A stretch of DNA of 8,115 nucleotides from Flavobacteriaceae bacterium (GTDB lineage Bacteria; Bacteroidota; Bacteroidia; Flavobacteriales; Flavobacteriaceae), in contig VMCO01000020.1 in the NCBI GenBank assembly GCA_008081325.1, positions 1 through 8,115 of the forward strand, read 5' to 3'. Below are positions 1-7,071 of this stretch, one piece after another. Made by a program: the position numbers and the translations under genes. Numbering within the stretch: the first letter of the stretch is position 1; each line of letters begins with the position of its first letter. The notes under the pieces were generated by a model. The model saw only the letters and a program-made list of their open reading frames with translations, searched no databases and had not been told where the DNA came from.

Positions 1-331
1 CGCCAGAAACATCATTATATGTGCTCCATGAACCAGTGATATCAGTTGTGCCATCGATTGTAACAATCTCGTTATTATAATTTTGTATGGTGATTAAGTT
101 ACCAGATGAACCATCATTTGTAATAGTAATCGTCTCTCTGTATGTTCCCTCTCTTATATAAAGAGTATCACCAGCACTAAGTTTATTTATAGCGTATTGA
201 ATTGTTTGACAAGGAGTACCAATAGCTCCACAGCTTTCATTATCAGTCCCAGATGAAGAAACATAATAATCAGCTGAATAGATGTTAAAAACAGAAATAA
301 ATAAAATCAATAAAAACAAAAATCTTTTCAT
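1..331 (-). CDS. Secreted beta-helix (pectate-lyase-fold/DUF1565-like) protein, N-terminal part
   Basis: The gene is read leftwards from an ATG at 331-329 and stays open for 110 codons to the window edge, so only the N-terminus is visible. Residues 1-20 (MKRFLFLLILFISVFNIYSA) form a clear Sec signal peptide with a basic start and hydrophobic core, so the product is exported. The mature part starts DYYVSSSGTDN and continues with a TIQYAI segment near residue 43 and GDTLYIREGTY at 54-64. This is the usual opening of right-handed parallel beta-helix proteins, where a 'sequence tag + short gap + TIQ-AI' block precedes the first coil. Two cysteines (34 and 41) flank the first loop and could form a disulfide. 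The start lies 2 nt after the thiL stop, so it is probably co-transcribed with thiL. The enzymatic or adhesive role cannot be told from this fragment. A C-terminal type IX secretion sorting domain would be expected in this phylum but lies outside the window. Confidence 0.8.
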   Translation of the reverse strand, partial: MKRFLFLLILFISVFNIYSADYYVSSSGTDNESCGAIGTPCQTIQYAINKLSAGDTLYIREGTYRETITITNDGSSGNLITIQNYNNEIVTIDGTTDITGSWSTYNDVSG

Positions 332-333
332 AA

Positions 334-1380
334 TTAATCTTCTTTTGACCCCCAGCCTCTTGATTTTAATTCAACTATAGAATTATCTCTTAAAACAAGG
401 TTTGCACCAGCATTTTTTTCTTTAATATATCCTATAACTGTTAGATTTGGATTCCCCTTTATTTTATCATAATCTTTTTGAGAAATAGTCATTAAAAGCT
501 CATAATCTTCCCCTCCGTTTAAAGCCAATGTTGTAATGTTTAATTTAAACTCTTCACAAGTAGAAATTAACTGTGGATCTAAAGGTATTTTGTTTTCATA
601 TAAATCACATCCAACTTCACTCTGTTTACATATATGTAATAGCTCTGATGAAAGTCCATCACTTACATCAATCATAGAGGTTGGCTTAACTTTTAACTCT
701 TCAAAAAGCCTAACTATATCTTTTCTAGCTTCTGGTTTTAATTGTCTCTCAATTAAATAAGTGTACTGATCTAAATCTGGTTGATTCTTAGGATTTACCT
801 TGAATACTTCTTTTTCTCTTTCTAGAACTTTTAACCCCATATATGCTGAACCTAAATCTCCAGAAACAACAATTAAATCATTGGGTTTTGCACCATTTCT
901 GTAAACAATATCCTTTAAATTAGCTTCTCCAATTGCAGTCACTGAAATGGTTAATCCTGTAACTGAAGATGTGGTATCACCACCTACAAAATCAACATCA
1001 TATTTATCACAAGCCAATGTAATTCCAGCGTACAATTCCTCCATTGACTCTTGAGTAAATCTATTTGAAATAGCGATTGAAACCGTAATATGTTTTGCAA
1101 TACCATTCATTGCGTATATATCCGAAAGATTCACCATAACAGCCTTATATCCAAGGTGTTTTAATGGCATGTATGAAAGGTCAAAATGAACTCCTTCGAC
1201 TAAAAAATCGGTTGAAACCAATACTTTTTTTGATTTATAATCTAAAACTGCGGCATCGTCACCTATTGACTTGATAGTTGACTTATGTTTTATTTTTAAG
1301 TTTTTAGTAAGAAGATCAATCAAATTGAACTCTCCTAAATCCTCTAATTTTGTTAGGTTTTTGTTCTTATTTTCTAACAT
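334..1380 (-). CDS. thiL: Thiamine-monophosphate kinase ThiL
   Basis: ThiL phosphorylates thiamine monophosphate with ATP to give the cofactor thiamine pyrophosphate, the last step of thiamine biosynthesis, in the cytoplasm. The 348-residue product has the normal family length and the ordered motifs of the AIR-synthase/ThiL (PurM-like) fold: GDDAAV at 40-45, TD at 57-58 followed by EGVHF at 62-66, NLSDIYAMN at 84-92, GGDTT at 133-137, SGDLGSAYMGL at 173-183, DVSDGLSSELL at 238-248 and GGEDYELL at 289-296. The aspartates in these motifs are the known Mg2+/phosphate-binding positions of the family. The ATG at 1380 gives an N-terminus (LGEFNLIDLLTKN) matching my recollection of flavobacterial homologs. 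It lies only 5 nt from a minus-strand -7 box, so the mRNA leader would be very short. The gene is divergent from the suf operon. No other thiamine genes are in the window and no TPP riboswitch fits in the short upstream region. Confidence 0.95.
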   Translation of the reverse strand: MLENKNKNLTKLEDLGEFNLIDLLTKNLKIKHKSTIKSIGDDAAVLDYKSKKVLVSTDFLVEGVHFDLSYMPLKHLGYKAVMVNLSDIYAMNGIAKHITVSIAISNRFTQESMEELYAGITLACDKYDVDFVGGDTTSSVTGLTISVTAIGEANLKDIVYRNGAKPNDLIVVSGDLGSAYMGLKVLEREKEVFKVNPKNQPDLDQYTYLIERQLKPEARKDIVRLFEELKVKPTSMIDVSDGLSSELLHICKQSEVGCDLYENKIPLDPQLISTCEEFKLNITTLALNGGEDYELLMTISQKDYDKIKGNPNLTVIGYIKEKNAGANLVLRDNSIVELKSRGWGSKED

Positions 1381-1385
1381 GAAGG

Positions 1386-1393
1386 CAAATTTA
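1386..1393 (-). promoter_or_regulatory. Candidate -7 promoter box for thiL (minus strand)
   Basis: Read on the minus strand, these bases are TAAATTTG, a perfect match to the Bacteroidota sigma-ABfr -7 consensus TAnnTTTG. A transcript would begin about 5-8 nt downstream, at or next to the thiL ATG (1380), implying a leaderless or nearly leaderless mRNA. No good TTG -33 element sits at the usual 17-23 nt spacing; the nearest TTTG on that strand is 27 nt upstream. The box is seen directly; its use as a promoter is inferred. Confidence 0.5.
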
Positions 1394-1468
1394 CATTGTT
1401 TTCGTTAAATGTCTGTTAATCAAATCAGGAATATTATAATTTTTTAATAAAAAAATGTGGTTATGTTG

Positions 1469-1476
1469 TATATTTG
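1469..1476 (+). promoter_or_regulatory. Candidate -7 promoter box of the suf operon
   Basis: TATATTTG matches the Bacteroidota -7 consensus TAnnTTTG exactly. Transcription would start around 1481-1485, leaving a leader of roughly 15 nt before the GTG start at 1499. This placement excludes the upstream in-frame GTG/ATG codons at 1457-1465 as starts. The -33 region (about 1441-1450) is AT-rich without a TTG, so either this element is weak or an activator helps. No other promoter-like site is evident before the operon. Confidence 0.5.
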
Positions 1477-1498
1477 TTGTCCATTTAAATTTAGTGGT

Positions 1499-1828
1499 GT
1501 GATCAGTATAACAGACCTTGCAAGAAATAGGGTAATAAAATTAATGGAAGATGACGGTTTTAACCATACTTCTGACTTTGTTAGAGTTGGTGTAAAAAGC
1601 GGTGGTTGTTCTGGTTTATCATATGATTTAAAATTTGACAATAATCTTAAAGAGGATGACAAACTTTTTGAAGATAATGAGATCAAAATTGTAGTTGATA
1701 AAAAAAGTTTACTCTACCTAGTTGGTACTACATTAGAGTATTCAGGAGGTCTTAATGGCAAGGGATTTGTATTTGTTAATCCGAATGCTAACAGAACCTG
1801 TGGTTGTGGAGAAAGTTTTTCATTATAA
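1499..1828 (+). CDS. sufA: A-type iron-sulfur carrier protein (SufA/IscA/HesB family)
   Basis: A-type carriers accept assembled Fe-S clusters, or iron, from the scaffold and deliver them to apo-proteins in the cytoplasm. The 109-residue protein has the family's invariant cysteine triad: Cys37 in SGGCSGL and the C-terminal pair Cys101 and Cys103 in TCGCGESF. I chose the GTG at 1499 (MISITDLARNRV) rather than the longer frame from GTG 1457 or ATG 1463. Family members begin right here, the length is then typical, and the candidate -7 box at 1469-1476 lies inside the extension. The extra N-terminal residues (LYICCPFKF) resemble nothing in the family. It is the first gene of the operon, 5 nt before sufB. 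The sufA name rests on operon context; by sequence alone iscA or erpA would be equally possible. Confidence 0.93.
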   Translation: MISITDLARNRVIKLMEDDGFNHTSDFVRVGVKSGGCSGLSYDLKFDNNLKEDDKLFEDNEIKIVVDKKSLLYLVGTTLEYSGGLNGKGFVFVNPNANRTCGCGESFSL

Positions 1829-1833
1829 AAATT

Positions 1834-3282
1834 ATGAGTAAGTATACAGAAGATGATTTAAAGAAAGAGTTAGAAACCAAAGAATACGAATATGGTTTTT
1901 ACACGGACATCGAGTCTGACACTCTTCCCGTGGGATTAAATGAAGAAATAATTATTGCTATTTCAAAGAAAAAAGAAGAGCCAGAGTGGATGACAGAATG
2001 GAGATTAGATGCTTTTAAAAAATGGAAAGAAATGAGCGAGCCTGAGTGGGCAAACGTAAAATATGAAAAACCGGATTTACAGAAAATCTCATACTATTCT
2101 GCTCCATCAAATAAGCCAAAATATAACAGTCTTGATGAAGTTGACCCTGAACTTCTCGAAACATTCAAAAAATTAGGGATTTCTGTTGATGAACAAAAAA
2201 AGTTAGCTGGAGTTGCAGTAGATGTTGTTATTGATTCAGTTTCTGTTGCAACTTCTTTTAAAGACACTTTAAAAGAAAAAGGAATCATTTTTTGTTCAAT
2301 GAACGAAGCAATCAAAGAGCACCCTGAACTTGTAAAAAAATATATAGGAACAGTAATACCAAAGACAGATAATTACTACGCTGCTTTAAATTCTGCAGTA
2401 TTTAGTGATGGATCTTTTTGCTACATCCCAAAAGGAGTTAAATGTCCAATGGAGCTTTCAACATATTTCAGAATTAATGAGGCCGGAACAGGACAATTTG
2501 AAAGAACATTAGTAGTTGCAGACAAAGGAAGTTATGTGAGTTATCTAGAGGGTTGTTCAGCACCAAGCAGAGATGAAAATCAACTTCATGCGGCAGTTGT
2601 GGAATTAATTGCATTAGATGATGCTGAAATCAAATACAGTACTGTTCAAAACTGGTTTCCAGGAGATAGTGATGGAAATGGTGGGGTTTTCAATTTTGTC
2701 ACCAAAAGAGGGCTATGTGAAAATAATGCGAAAATCTCTTGGACACAGGTTGAAACAGGAAGTGCTGTAACTTGGAAATATCCGTCTTGTGTTCTAAAAG
2801 GAAAAAATTCTGTTGGTGAATTTTATTCAATTGCGGTTACGAATAATTTTCAGCAAGCAGACACAGGAACAAAAATGATTCATTTAGGTGAGAATACTAA
2901 ATCAACTATAATTTCTAAAGGAATATCTGCAGGTAAATCTCAAAATAGTTACCGTGGGCTAGTACAAATTAGTCCAAGAGCTAAAAACGCTAGAAACTTT
3001 TCCCAGTGTGATAGTCTTCTCATTGGAAACGAATGTGGAGCACACACGTTTCCATACATTGAAACAAAAAATAAATCTGCTCAAATCGAGCATGAGGCAA
3101 CAACAAGTAAAATCGGAGAAGATCAAATCTTTTATTGTAATCAAAGAGGAATAGATACCGAAAAAGCAATTGCTCTTATTGTTAATGGGTTTAGCAAAGA
3201 GGTGCTAAATAAATTACCTATGGAATTTGCAGTTGAAGCACAAAAATTATTAGAAATAAGCCTTGAAGGGTCAGTAGGATAA
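1834..3282 (+). CDS. sufB: Fe-S cluster scaffold subunit SufB
   Basis: SufB is the core scaffold of the cytosolic SufBC2D complex, on which sulfur from SufS-SufE and iron are assembled into a cluster. The 482-residue product has the expected length and order. It has an N-terminal helical part with WMTEWRLDAFKKW (about residues 50-62), then the SufB/SufD beta-helix core with LEGCSAP (Cys241, aligned to the sulfur-accepting Cys254 of the E. coli protein). The C-terminal block contains NECGAHTFPYIE (Cys401, aligned to E. coli Cys405), QIEHEATTSKIGEDQ and FYCNQRGI, followed by the FAVEAQKLLEISLEGSVG ending. The ATG at 1834 (MSKYTEDDLKKELE) was preferred over a TTG at 1804, which would overlap the preceding gene and add ten unrelated residues. 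It is tightly packed between sufA (5-nt gap) and sufC (9-nt gap). Confidence 0.97.
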   Translation: MSKYTEDDLKKELETKEYEYGFYTDIESDTLPVGLNEEIIIAISKKKEEPEWMTEWRLDAFKKWKEMSEPEWANVKYEKPDLQKISYYSAPSNKPKYNSLDEVDPELLETFKKLGISVDEQKKLAGVAVDVVIDSVSVATSFKDTLKEKGIIFCSMNEAIKEHPELVKKYIGTVIPKTDNYYAALNSAVFSDGSFCYIPKGVKCPMELSTYFRINEAGTGQFERTLVVADKGSYVSYLEGCSAPSRDENQLHAAVVELIALDDAEIKYSTVQNWFPGDSDGNGGVFNFVTKRGLCENNAKISWTQVETGSAVTWKYPSCVLKGKNSVGEFYSIAVTNNFQQADTGTKMIHLGENTKSTIISKGISAGKSQNSYRGLVQISPRAKNARNFSQCDSLLIGNECGAHTFPYIETKNKSAQIEHEATTSKIGEDQIFYCNQRGIDTEKAIALIVNGFSKEVLNKLPMEFAVEAQKLLEISLEGSVG

Positions 3283-3291
3283 AAAAATATT

Positions 3292-4044
3292 ATGTTAGAA
3301 ATTAAAAATTTACACGCCAAAGTAGAAGAAAAAGATATTCTTAACGGAATTAATCTCGAAATTAAACCTGGGGAAGTTCATGCAATTATGGGGCCTAATG
3401 GTTCTGGGAAAAGTACACTTGCGTCTGTCATAACAGGTAAAGAAGAATATGAAATGACTGACGGTCAAATTTTATTTGAAAATGAAAACTTGGAAGATGT
3501 TTCACCTGAAGAAAGGGCACACAAGGGTATCTTTATGTCATTTCAATATCCCATAGAAATCCCTGGTGTAACAACTACAAACTTTATTAAAACCGCGATT
3601 AACGAAACTAGAAAAGCTCAGGGTGAAAAAGAAATGTCTGCAAAAGATATGCTCCAAAAGCTTAGAGAAAAATGTGATTTATTGGATATAGATCAAAAAT
3701 TTCTTTCTAGGTCAATTAACGATGGATTTTCTGGAGGTGAGAAAAAAAGAAATGAAATTTTTCAAATGGCAATGCTAGAACCTAAGCTTGCAATCCTTGA
3801 TGAAACTGATTCTGGATTGGATATCGATGCTTTAAAAATTGTTGCAAATGGAGTTAATAAGCTCAAAAGCAAAGACAATGCAGTATTGGTTATCACTCAT
3901 TATCAAAGACTTTTAGACCACATTGTTCCTGATTTTGTTCATGTTTTATTTGACGGTAAAATTGTGAAATCAGGGGGTAAAGAATTAGCGTTTGAATTAG
4001 AGGAAAAAGGTTACGACTGGATTAAAGAGGAAATTAAAAGTTAA
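3292..4044 (+). CDS. sufC: Fe-S assembly ATPase SufC
   Basis: SufC is the soluble ABC-type ATPase of the SufBC2D scaffold. Its ATP-driven dimerisation rearranges SufB-SufD during cluster formation; it is not a transporter. All nucleotide-binding motifs are present in 250 residues: Walker A GPNGSGKST at 34-42, Q-loop Gln85 in MSFQYP, the signature in the SufC-specific form FSGGEKKRNE at 146-155, Walker B LAILDE at 166-171 with the D-loop SGLD at 174-177, and the switch His203 in ITHYQR. The FSGGEKKRNE and ETDSGLDIDAL sequences distinguish SufC from ordinary ABC transporter ATPases. No membrane segment is fused. It starts at ATG 3292 without an obvious Shine-Dalgarno, and its stop is 2 nt before sufD. 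Confidence 0.98.
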   Translation: MLEIKNLHAKVEEKDILNGINLEIKPGEVHAIMGPNGSGKSTLASVITGKEEYEMTDGQILFENENLEDVSPEERAHKGIFMSFQYPIEIPGVTTTNFIKTAINETRKAQGEKEMSAKDMLQKLREKCDLLDIDQKFLSRSINDGFSGGEKKRNEIFQMAMLEPKLAILDETDSGLDIDALKIVANGVNKLKSKDNAVLVITHYQRLLDHIVPDFVHVLFDGKIVKSGGKELAFELEEKGYDWIKEEIKS

Positions 4045-4046
4045 TC

Positions 4047-5363
4047 ATGACTCAATTAAAAGAAAAATTATTATCATCTTTTATAGCTTTTGAAGATCAA
4101 AAAGATATTGATAGCTATGTTCACGGAATAAGAACAAAGGCAATAAAAACTTTTGAAAAAGAAGGCTTTCCAACAAAAAAACTAGAAAACTGGAAGTATA
4201 CTTCATTAAAAAAAACCCTTAATTACGACTATAAATTATTTCCATCTGAAACTAAAGCTTTAGAATTTAAAGACATAAAAAAATATTTGATAGACGATGT
4301 TGAATCTTATAAAATTATTTTTGTCGATGGAAAATACAGTTCACACCTTTCAGAAACAACGCACGATGGAATGGATATTTGTATTTTATCATCAGCGTTA
4401 AATCAATCAAAATACGACTTATTAATTGAGAATTATTTTGATAAAATTTCAAAAAAAGATGGAATCACTTCTTTGAATACTGCTTTTTCAAGTGAAGGAT
4501 CTTTTATACATATCCCAAAAAATGTTCAGGTTGACAAACCTATACAAGTAATTTATTTTTCAACCGGTAAAAATGAATCTGTTTTCTACCAACCAAGAAA
4601 CTTAATTATTGTTGGTGAAAATTCTCAAGTAGAAATTATTGAAAGACACCAAAGCTTAAGTGAAAATAGTGTTCTTGTTAACAGTGTTTCTGAAATCTAC
4701 TGTAATGTGAGATCTGTTGTTAAACACTACAAAGTTCAAAATGATAAAATCAATGCATCTTTGATTGATAATACATTTGTAAGTCAGGAAAGAAATAGTG
4801 ATTATTCTCTACATACATTTTCTTTAGGTGGAGAATTAACAAGAAACAACTTAAGTATTGCACAAAACGGAGAGAGAATAGAATCTACCATAAACGGAAT
4901 AACCATAATCGGTGAAAACCAACATGTTGACCATAATACATTAATCCATCATAAAAAACCAAACTGTAATAGTTATCAAGATTACAAAGGAATATTTGGG
5001 GGTAACTCCGTTGGAGTTTTTAACGGACAAGTTATGGTTGAAAAAGAAGCTCAAAAGACAAATGCATTTCAATCGAATAATAATGTTCTAATATCTGACA
5101 AAGCCACGATTAACACAAAACCACAACTTGAGATATTTGCAGATGATGTTAAATGCTCGCATGGTTGTACAGTTGGTCAACTAGATCAAAATGCTTTATT
5201 TTATTTAAGATCTAGAGGTATTCCTGAAAAGGAAGCTACTGCACTATTGATGTATGGTTTTGCTAATAAAGTATTGGGAAGTGTGGGAATTCCTCAGGTC
5301 AAAAACAGAATTAATGACATTATCGCTAAAAAACTAGGGGTAAAAATTGGCTTCGATATTTAA
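4047..5363 (+). CDS. sufD: Fe-S cluster assembly subunit SufD
   Basis: SufD is the SufB paralogue that partners it in the SufBC2D complex and is linked to iron entry and cluster assembly. The 438-residue protein has a helical N-terminus with LENWKYTSLKK (about residues 47-57), a central beta-helix including the GSFIHIPKNVQVDKPIQVIY stretch, and the conserved C-terminal block DDVKCSHGCTVGQLDQ with Cys370 and His372. The His aligns with the His360 of E. coli SufD that is important at the SufB-SufD interface. The following LRSRGIPEKEATALLMYGFA is the family's SufC-interacting helix region. ATG 4047 lies 2 nt past the sufC stop, and its own stop is 1 nt before the sufS start, which suggests translational coupling. 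Confidence 0.96.
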   Translation: MTQLKEKLLSSFIAFEDQKDIDSYVHGIRTKAIKTFEKEGFPTKKLENWKYTSLKKTLNYDYKLFPSETKALEFKDIKKYLIDDVESYKIIFVDGKYSSHLSETTHDGMDICILSSALNQSKYDLLIENYFDKISKKDGITSLNTAFSSEGSFIHIPKNVQVDKPIQVIYFSTGKNESVFYQPRNLIIVGENSQVEIIERHQSLSENSVLVNSVSEIYCNVRSVVKHYKVQNDKINASLIDNTFVSQERNSDYSLHTFSLGGELTRNNLSIAQNGERIESTINGITIIGENQHVDHNTLIHHKKPNCNSYQDYKGIFGGNSVGVFNGQVMVEKEAQKTNAFQSNNNVLISDKATINTKPQLEIFADDVKCSHGCTVGQLDQNALFYLRSRGIPEKEATALLMYGFANKVLGSVGIPQVKNRINDIIAKKLGVKIGFDI

Positions 5364-5364
5364 A

Positions 5365-6588
5365 ATGAATGTTTTAAATAACATAGAATCAATTAGAAAA
5401 GAATTTCCGATTTTAAATACAACAGTCAACGGAAACAAGCTCATATATTTGGATAATGCTGCAACTTCACAAACTCCTAATTGTGTTATTGATTCTATTT
5501 CAAACTATTATAAAAATTTAAACTCAAATATTCATAGGGGTGTACACACCTTAAGTCAATTGGCTACTGAAAAATATGAAGACACAAGAAAAAAATTTAA
5601 AACTCACTTTAATGCCAAAAGTTCAAGTGAAATAATTTTTACTGCTGGAACAACCCACAGTATAAACCTGGTTTCTAGTGGATTTAACGAGTTTTTAAGC
5701 AAAGAAGATGAAATTATTGTTTCACAACTTGAACATCATAGCAATATTGTGCCTTGGCAAATGCTTTGTGAAAAAACAGGAGCTAAAATGAAAGTGATTC
5801 CAATGAATAACAATGGAGAATTGGATCTAATTGCATTTTCAAATCTATTATCAAACAAAACTAAAATAGTTTTTGTCAATCACGTTTCTAACGCTCTTGG
5901 AACAGTGAATAATATAAAAGAAATTATAGATAAATCTCACAGTGTTGGAGCTGCAGTACTGATTGATGGAGCTCAAGCAGTTCCGCATTTTAGGGTTGAC
6001 GTAACTGAATTAGATGTGGATTTCTATGTGTGCTCAGCTCATAAATTTTGTGGTCCGACTGGTGTAGGTATTCTTTATGGAAAGAAAGAATGGCTTGACA
6101 AGCTTCCTGCATATCAAGGAGGTGGAGAAATGATTGATGAGGTTACTTTTGAAAAAACTACCTATTCTGATTTACCAAACAAATTTGAGGCGGGCACTCC
6201 AAATATTGCTGGAGTTATTGCTTCTGGTATTGCGCTTGATTATATAAATGAAATAGGCTTAGAAAATATTAAGGAGTATGAGGATTATTTACTTCAATAT
6301 GCTACTGACAAATTACTTGAGATTGACGGCTTAAAAATTTTCGGAGAGTCAATAAATAAAACATCGGTTATTTCATTTAACATTAAAGACATTCATCCAT
6401 ATGACATCGGAAGTGTAATTGACAATTTAGGAATTGCCGTTAGAACAGGGCATCATTGTGCTCAACCGATAATGGATTTTTTCAAAATTCCTGGTACCAT
6501 TAGAGTTTCTTTTTGTTTTTACAATACAACAGATGAAATTGACACACTTGTTAATGCATTAAAAAAAGCATCAACAATGTTATCATAA
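5365..6588 (+). CDS. sufS: Cysteine desulfurase SufS
   Basis: SufS is a PLP-dependent class V aminotransferase-fold enzyme that removes sulfur from L-cysteine, forming alanine and an enzyme-bound persulfide that is passed to SufE. The 407-residue product shows the PLP-binding lysine Lys227 in SAHKFCGPTGVG, LDNAATSQ near residues 29-36, EHHSNIVPW for the cofactor pocket histidine, and the catalytic Cys365 in RTGHHCAQP. The short RxGHHCAQP loop marks it as a group II (SufS/CsdA) enzyme rather than IscS/NifS, in agreement with the sufE gene that follows. The ATG at 5365 is used; a TTG at 5347 would overlap the end of sufD and add six residues not expected in the family. Downstream comes the operon's only sizeable gap (63 nt). 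Confidence 0.97.
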   Translation: MNVLNNIESIRKEFPILNTTVNGNKLIYLDNAATSQTPNCVIDSISNYYKNLNSNIHRGVHTLSQLATEKYEDTRKKFKTHFNAKSSSEIIFTAGTTHSINLVSSGFNEFLSKEDEIIVSQLEHHSNIVPWQMLCEKTGAKMKVIPMNNNGELDLIAFSNLLSNKTKIVFVNHVSNALGTVNNIKEIIDKSHSVGAAVLIDGAQAVPHFRVDVTELDVDFYVCSAHKFCGPTGVGILYGKKEWLDKLPAYQGGGEMIDEVTFEKTTYSDLPNKFEAGTPNIAGVIASGIALDYINEIGLENIKEYEDYLLQYATDKLLEIDGLKIFGESINKTSVISFNIKDIHPYDIGSVIDNLGIAVRTGHHCAQPIMDFFKIPGTIRVSFCFYNTTDEIDTLVNALKKASTMLS

Positions 6589-6593
6589 TGTTT

Positions 6594-6620
6594 AATTAAT
6601 TTGTTTGTACTAAATTAATT
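6594..6620. repeat. AT-only inverted repeat in the sufS-sufE gap
   Basis: AATTAATTT at 6594-6602 and AAATTAATT at 6612-6620 are perfect 9-bp reverse complements around a 9-nt spacer (GTTTGTACT). The stem contains no G-C pair, so as RNA it would be weak, and the nearest T run (6631-6635) begins 10 nt beyond it. It therefore does not look like a standard terminator. A DNA-binding site for a dimeric regulator or simple AT-rich chance are both possible. The symmetry is seen directly; any function is unknown. Confidence 0.4.
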
Positions 6621-6636
6621 TCTATTGCTATTTTTA
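6604..6636 (+). promoter_or_regulatory. Possible internal promoter before sufE
   Basis: A TTTG at 6604-6607 and TATTTTTA at 6629-6636 are 21 nt apart, within the spacing usual for Bacteroidota promoters. The second box matches TAnnTTTG at all fixed positions except the final G. A transcript would start about 10 nt before the TTG start of sufE at 6652. The TTTG lies in the spacer of the inverted repeat at 6594-6620. In such AT-rich DNA an imperfect match is easily fortuitous, so this is a suggestion only. Confidence 0.25.
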
Positions 6637-6651
6637 TAAAAAAAACTAAAG

Positions 6652-7071
6652 TTGAAAATAAAAGACATACAAGATCAAATAGTTGAAGAATTTGATATCT
6701 TCGACTCATGGATGGACAAGTATGAATATCTAATTGAGTTAGGAAAATCTGTGCCTGTAATTGATGATAGCAATAAAATTGAAGAAAATATAATTAAAGG
6801 TTGTCAAAGTAAAGTATGGCTTCATGCAGAAAAGAATAATGGGTTAATTGAATTTTACGCAGATAGTGATGCTATAATTACTAAAGGAATAGTAAGTCTT
6901 TTAATTAGAACTTTTTCAAATCAAAAACCTGAAGACATAATAAATGCTAGTCTAGATTTTATCGATAAGATTGGTTTGAGACAGCATTTGTCTCCAAACA
7001 GGGCTAATGGCCTAAACAACATGATAAAAAAAATAAAATTTTATGCAATTGCATTTTCAAAAACTAATTAA
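6652..7071 (+). CDS. sufE: Sulfur acceptor protein SufE
   Basis: SufE accepts the persulfide sulfur from SufS, stimulates its activity and carries sulfur to SufBC2D. The 139-residue product has the acceptor Cys51 in IIKGCQSKVW, at the same residue number as in E. coli SufE, then the conserved SDAIITKGIVSLLIRTFSNQ segment (about 72-91) and GLRQHLSPNRANGLNNMI near the C-terminus. The start is TTG: the frame is closed by a TAA at 6637-6639, no in-frame ATG lies between, and starting at the first downstream ATG (about residue 21) would remove the conserved opening helix. MKIKDIQDQIVEEF fits the family N-terminus well. There is no clear Shine-Dalgarno. The stop abuts the next ATG with no spacer. 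Confidence 0.95.
   Translation: MKIKDIQDQIVEEFDIFDSWMDKYEYLIELGKSVPVIDDSNKIEENIIKGCQSKVWLHAEKNNGLIEFYADSDAIITKGIVSLLIRTFSNQKPEDIINASLDFIDKIGLRQHLSPNRANGLNNMIKKIKFYAIAFSKTN

Noticed and set aside
536..760. Plus-strand open frame of 74 codons opposite thiL
   Set aside because: It lies entirely inside thiL on the other strand, has no family resemblance, and thiL carries all its motifs through this stretch.
1381..1498. TPP riboswitch or other structured leader before thiL or suf
   Set aside because: The candidate start sites leave leaders of under about 20 nt on both sides, and no THI-box-like sequence is visible.
1444..1686. Minus-strand open frame of 80 codons over the suf promoter and sufA
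   Set aside because: It is antisense to the conserved cysteine region of the A-type carrier; composition is serine/leucine-rich as expected of a shadow frame.
1804..1833. TTG-initiated extension of sufB by ten residues
   Set aside because: It overlaps the last codons of the A-type carrier gene, and the added residues do not fit the SufB N-terminus, whereas ATG 1834 gives the expected MSKYTEDDL opening.
2094..2315. Minus-strand open frame inside sufB
   Set aside because: Antisense shadow of a well-conserved gene, with no recognisable domain or start context.
2959..3144. Minus-strand open frame of 61 codons inside sufB
   Set aside because: Antisense to the most conserved C-terminal block of SufB; the cysteine-rich look is produced by the complementary codons.
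5347..5364. TTG-initiated extension of sufS by six residues
   Set aside because: It overlaps the end of sufD; ATG 5365 gives a normal-length SufS.
6594..6635. Inverted repeat plus T run as a rho-independent terminator after sufS
   Set aside because: The stem has only A-T pairs and the T run begins 10 nt past it, so it should not terminate efficiently; the operon also continues with sufE.
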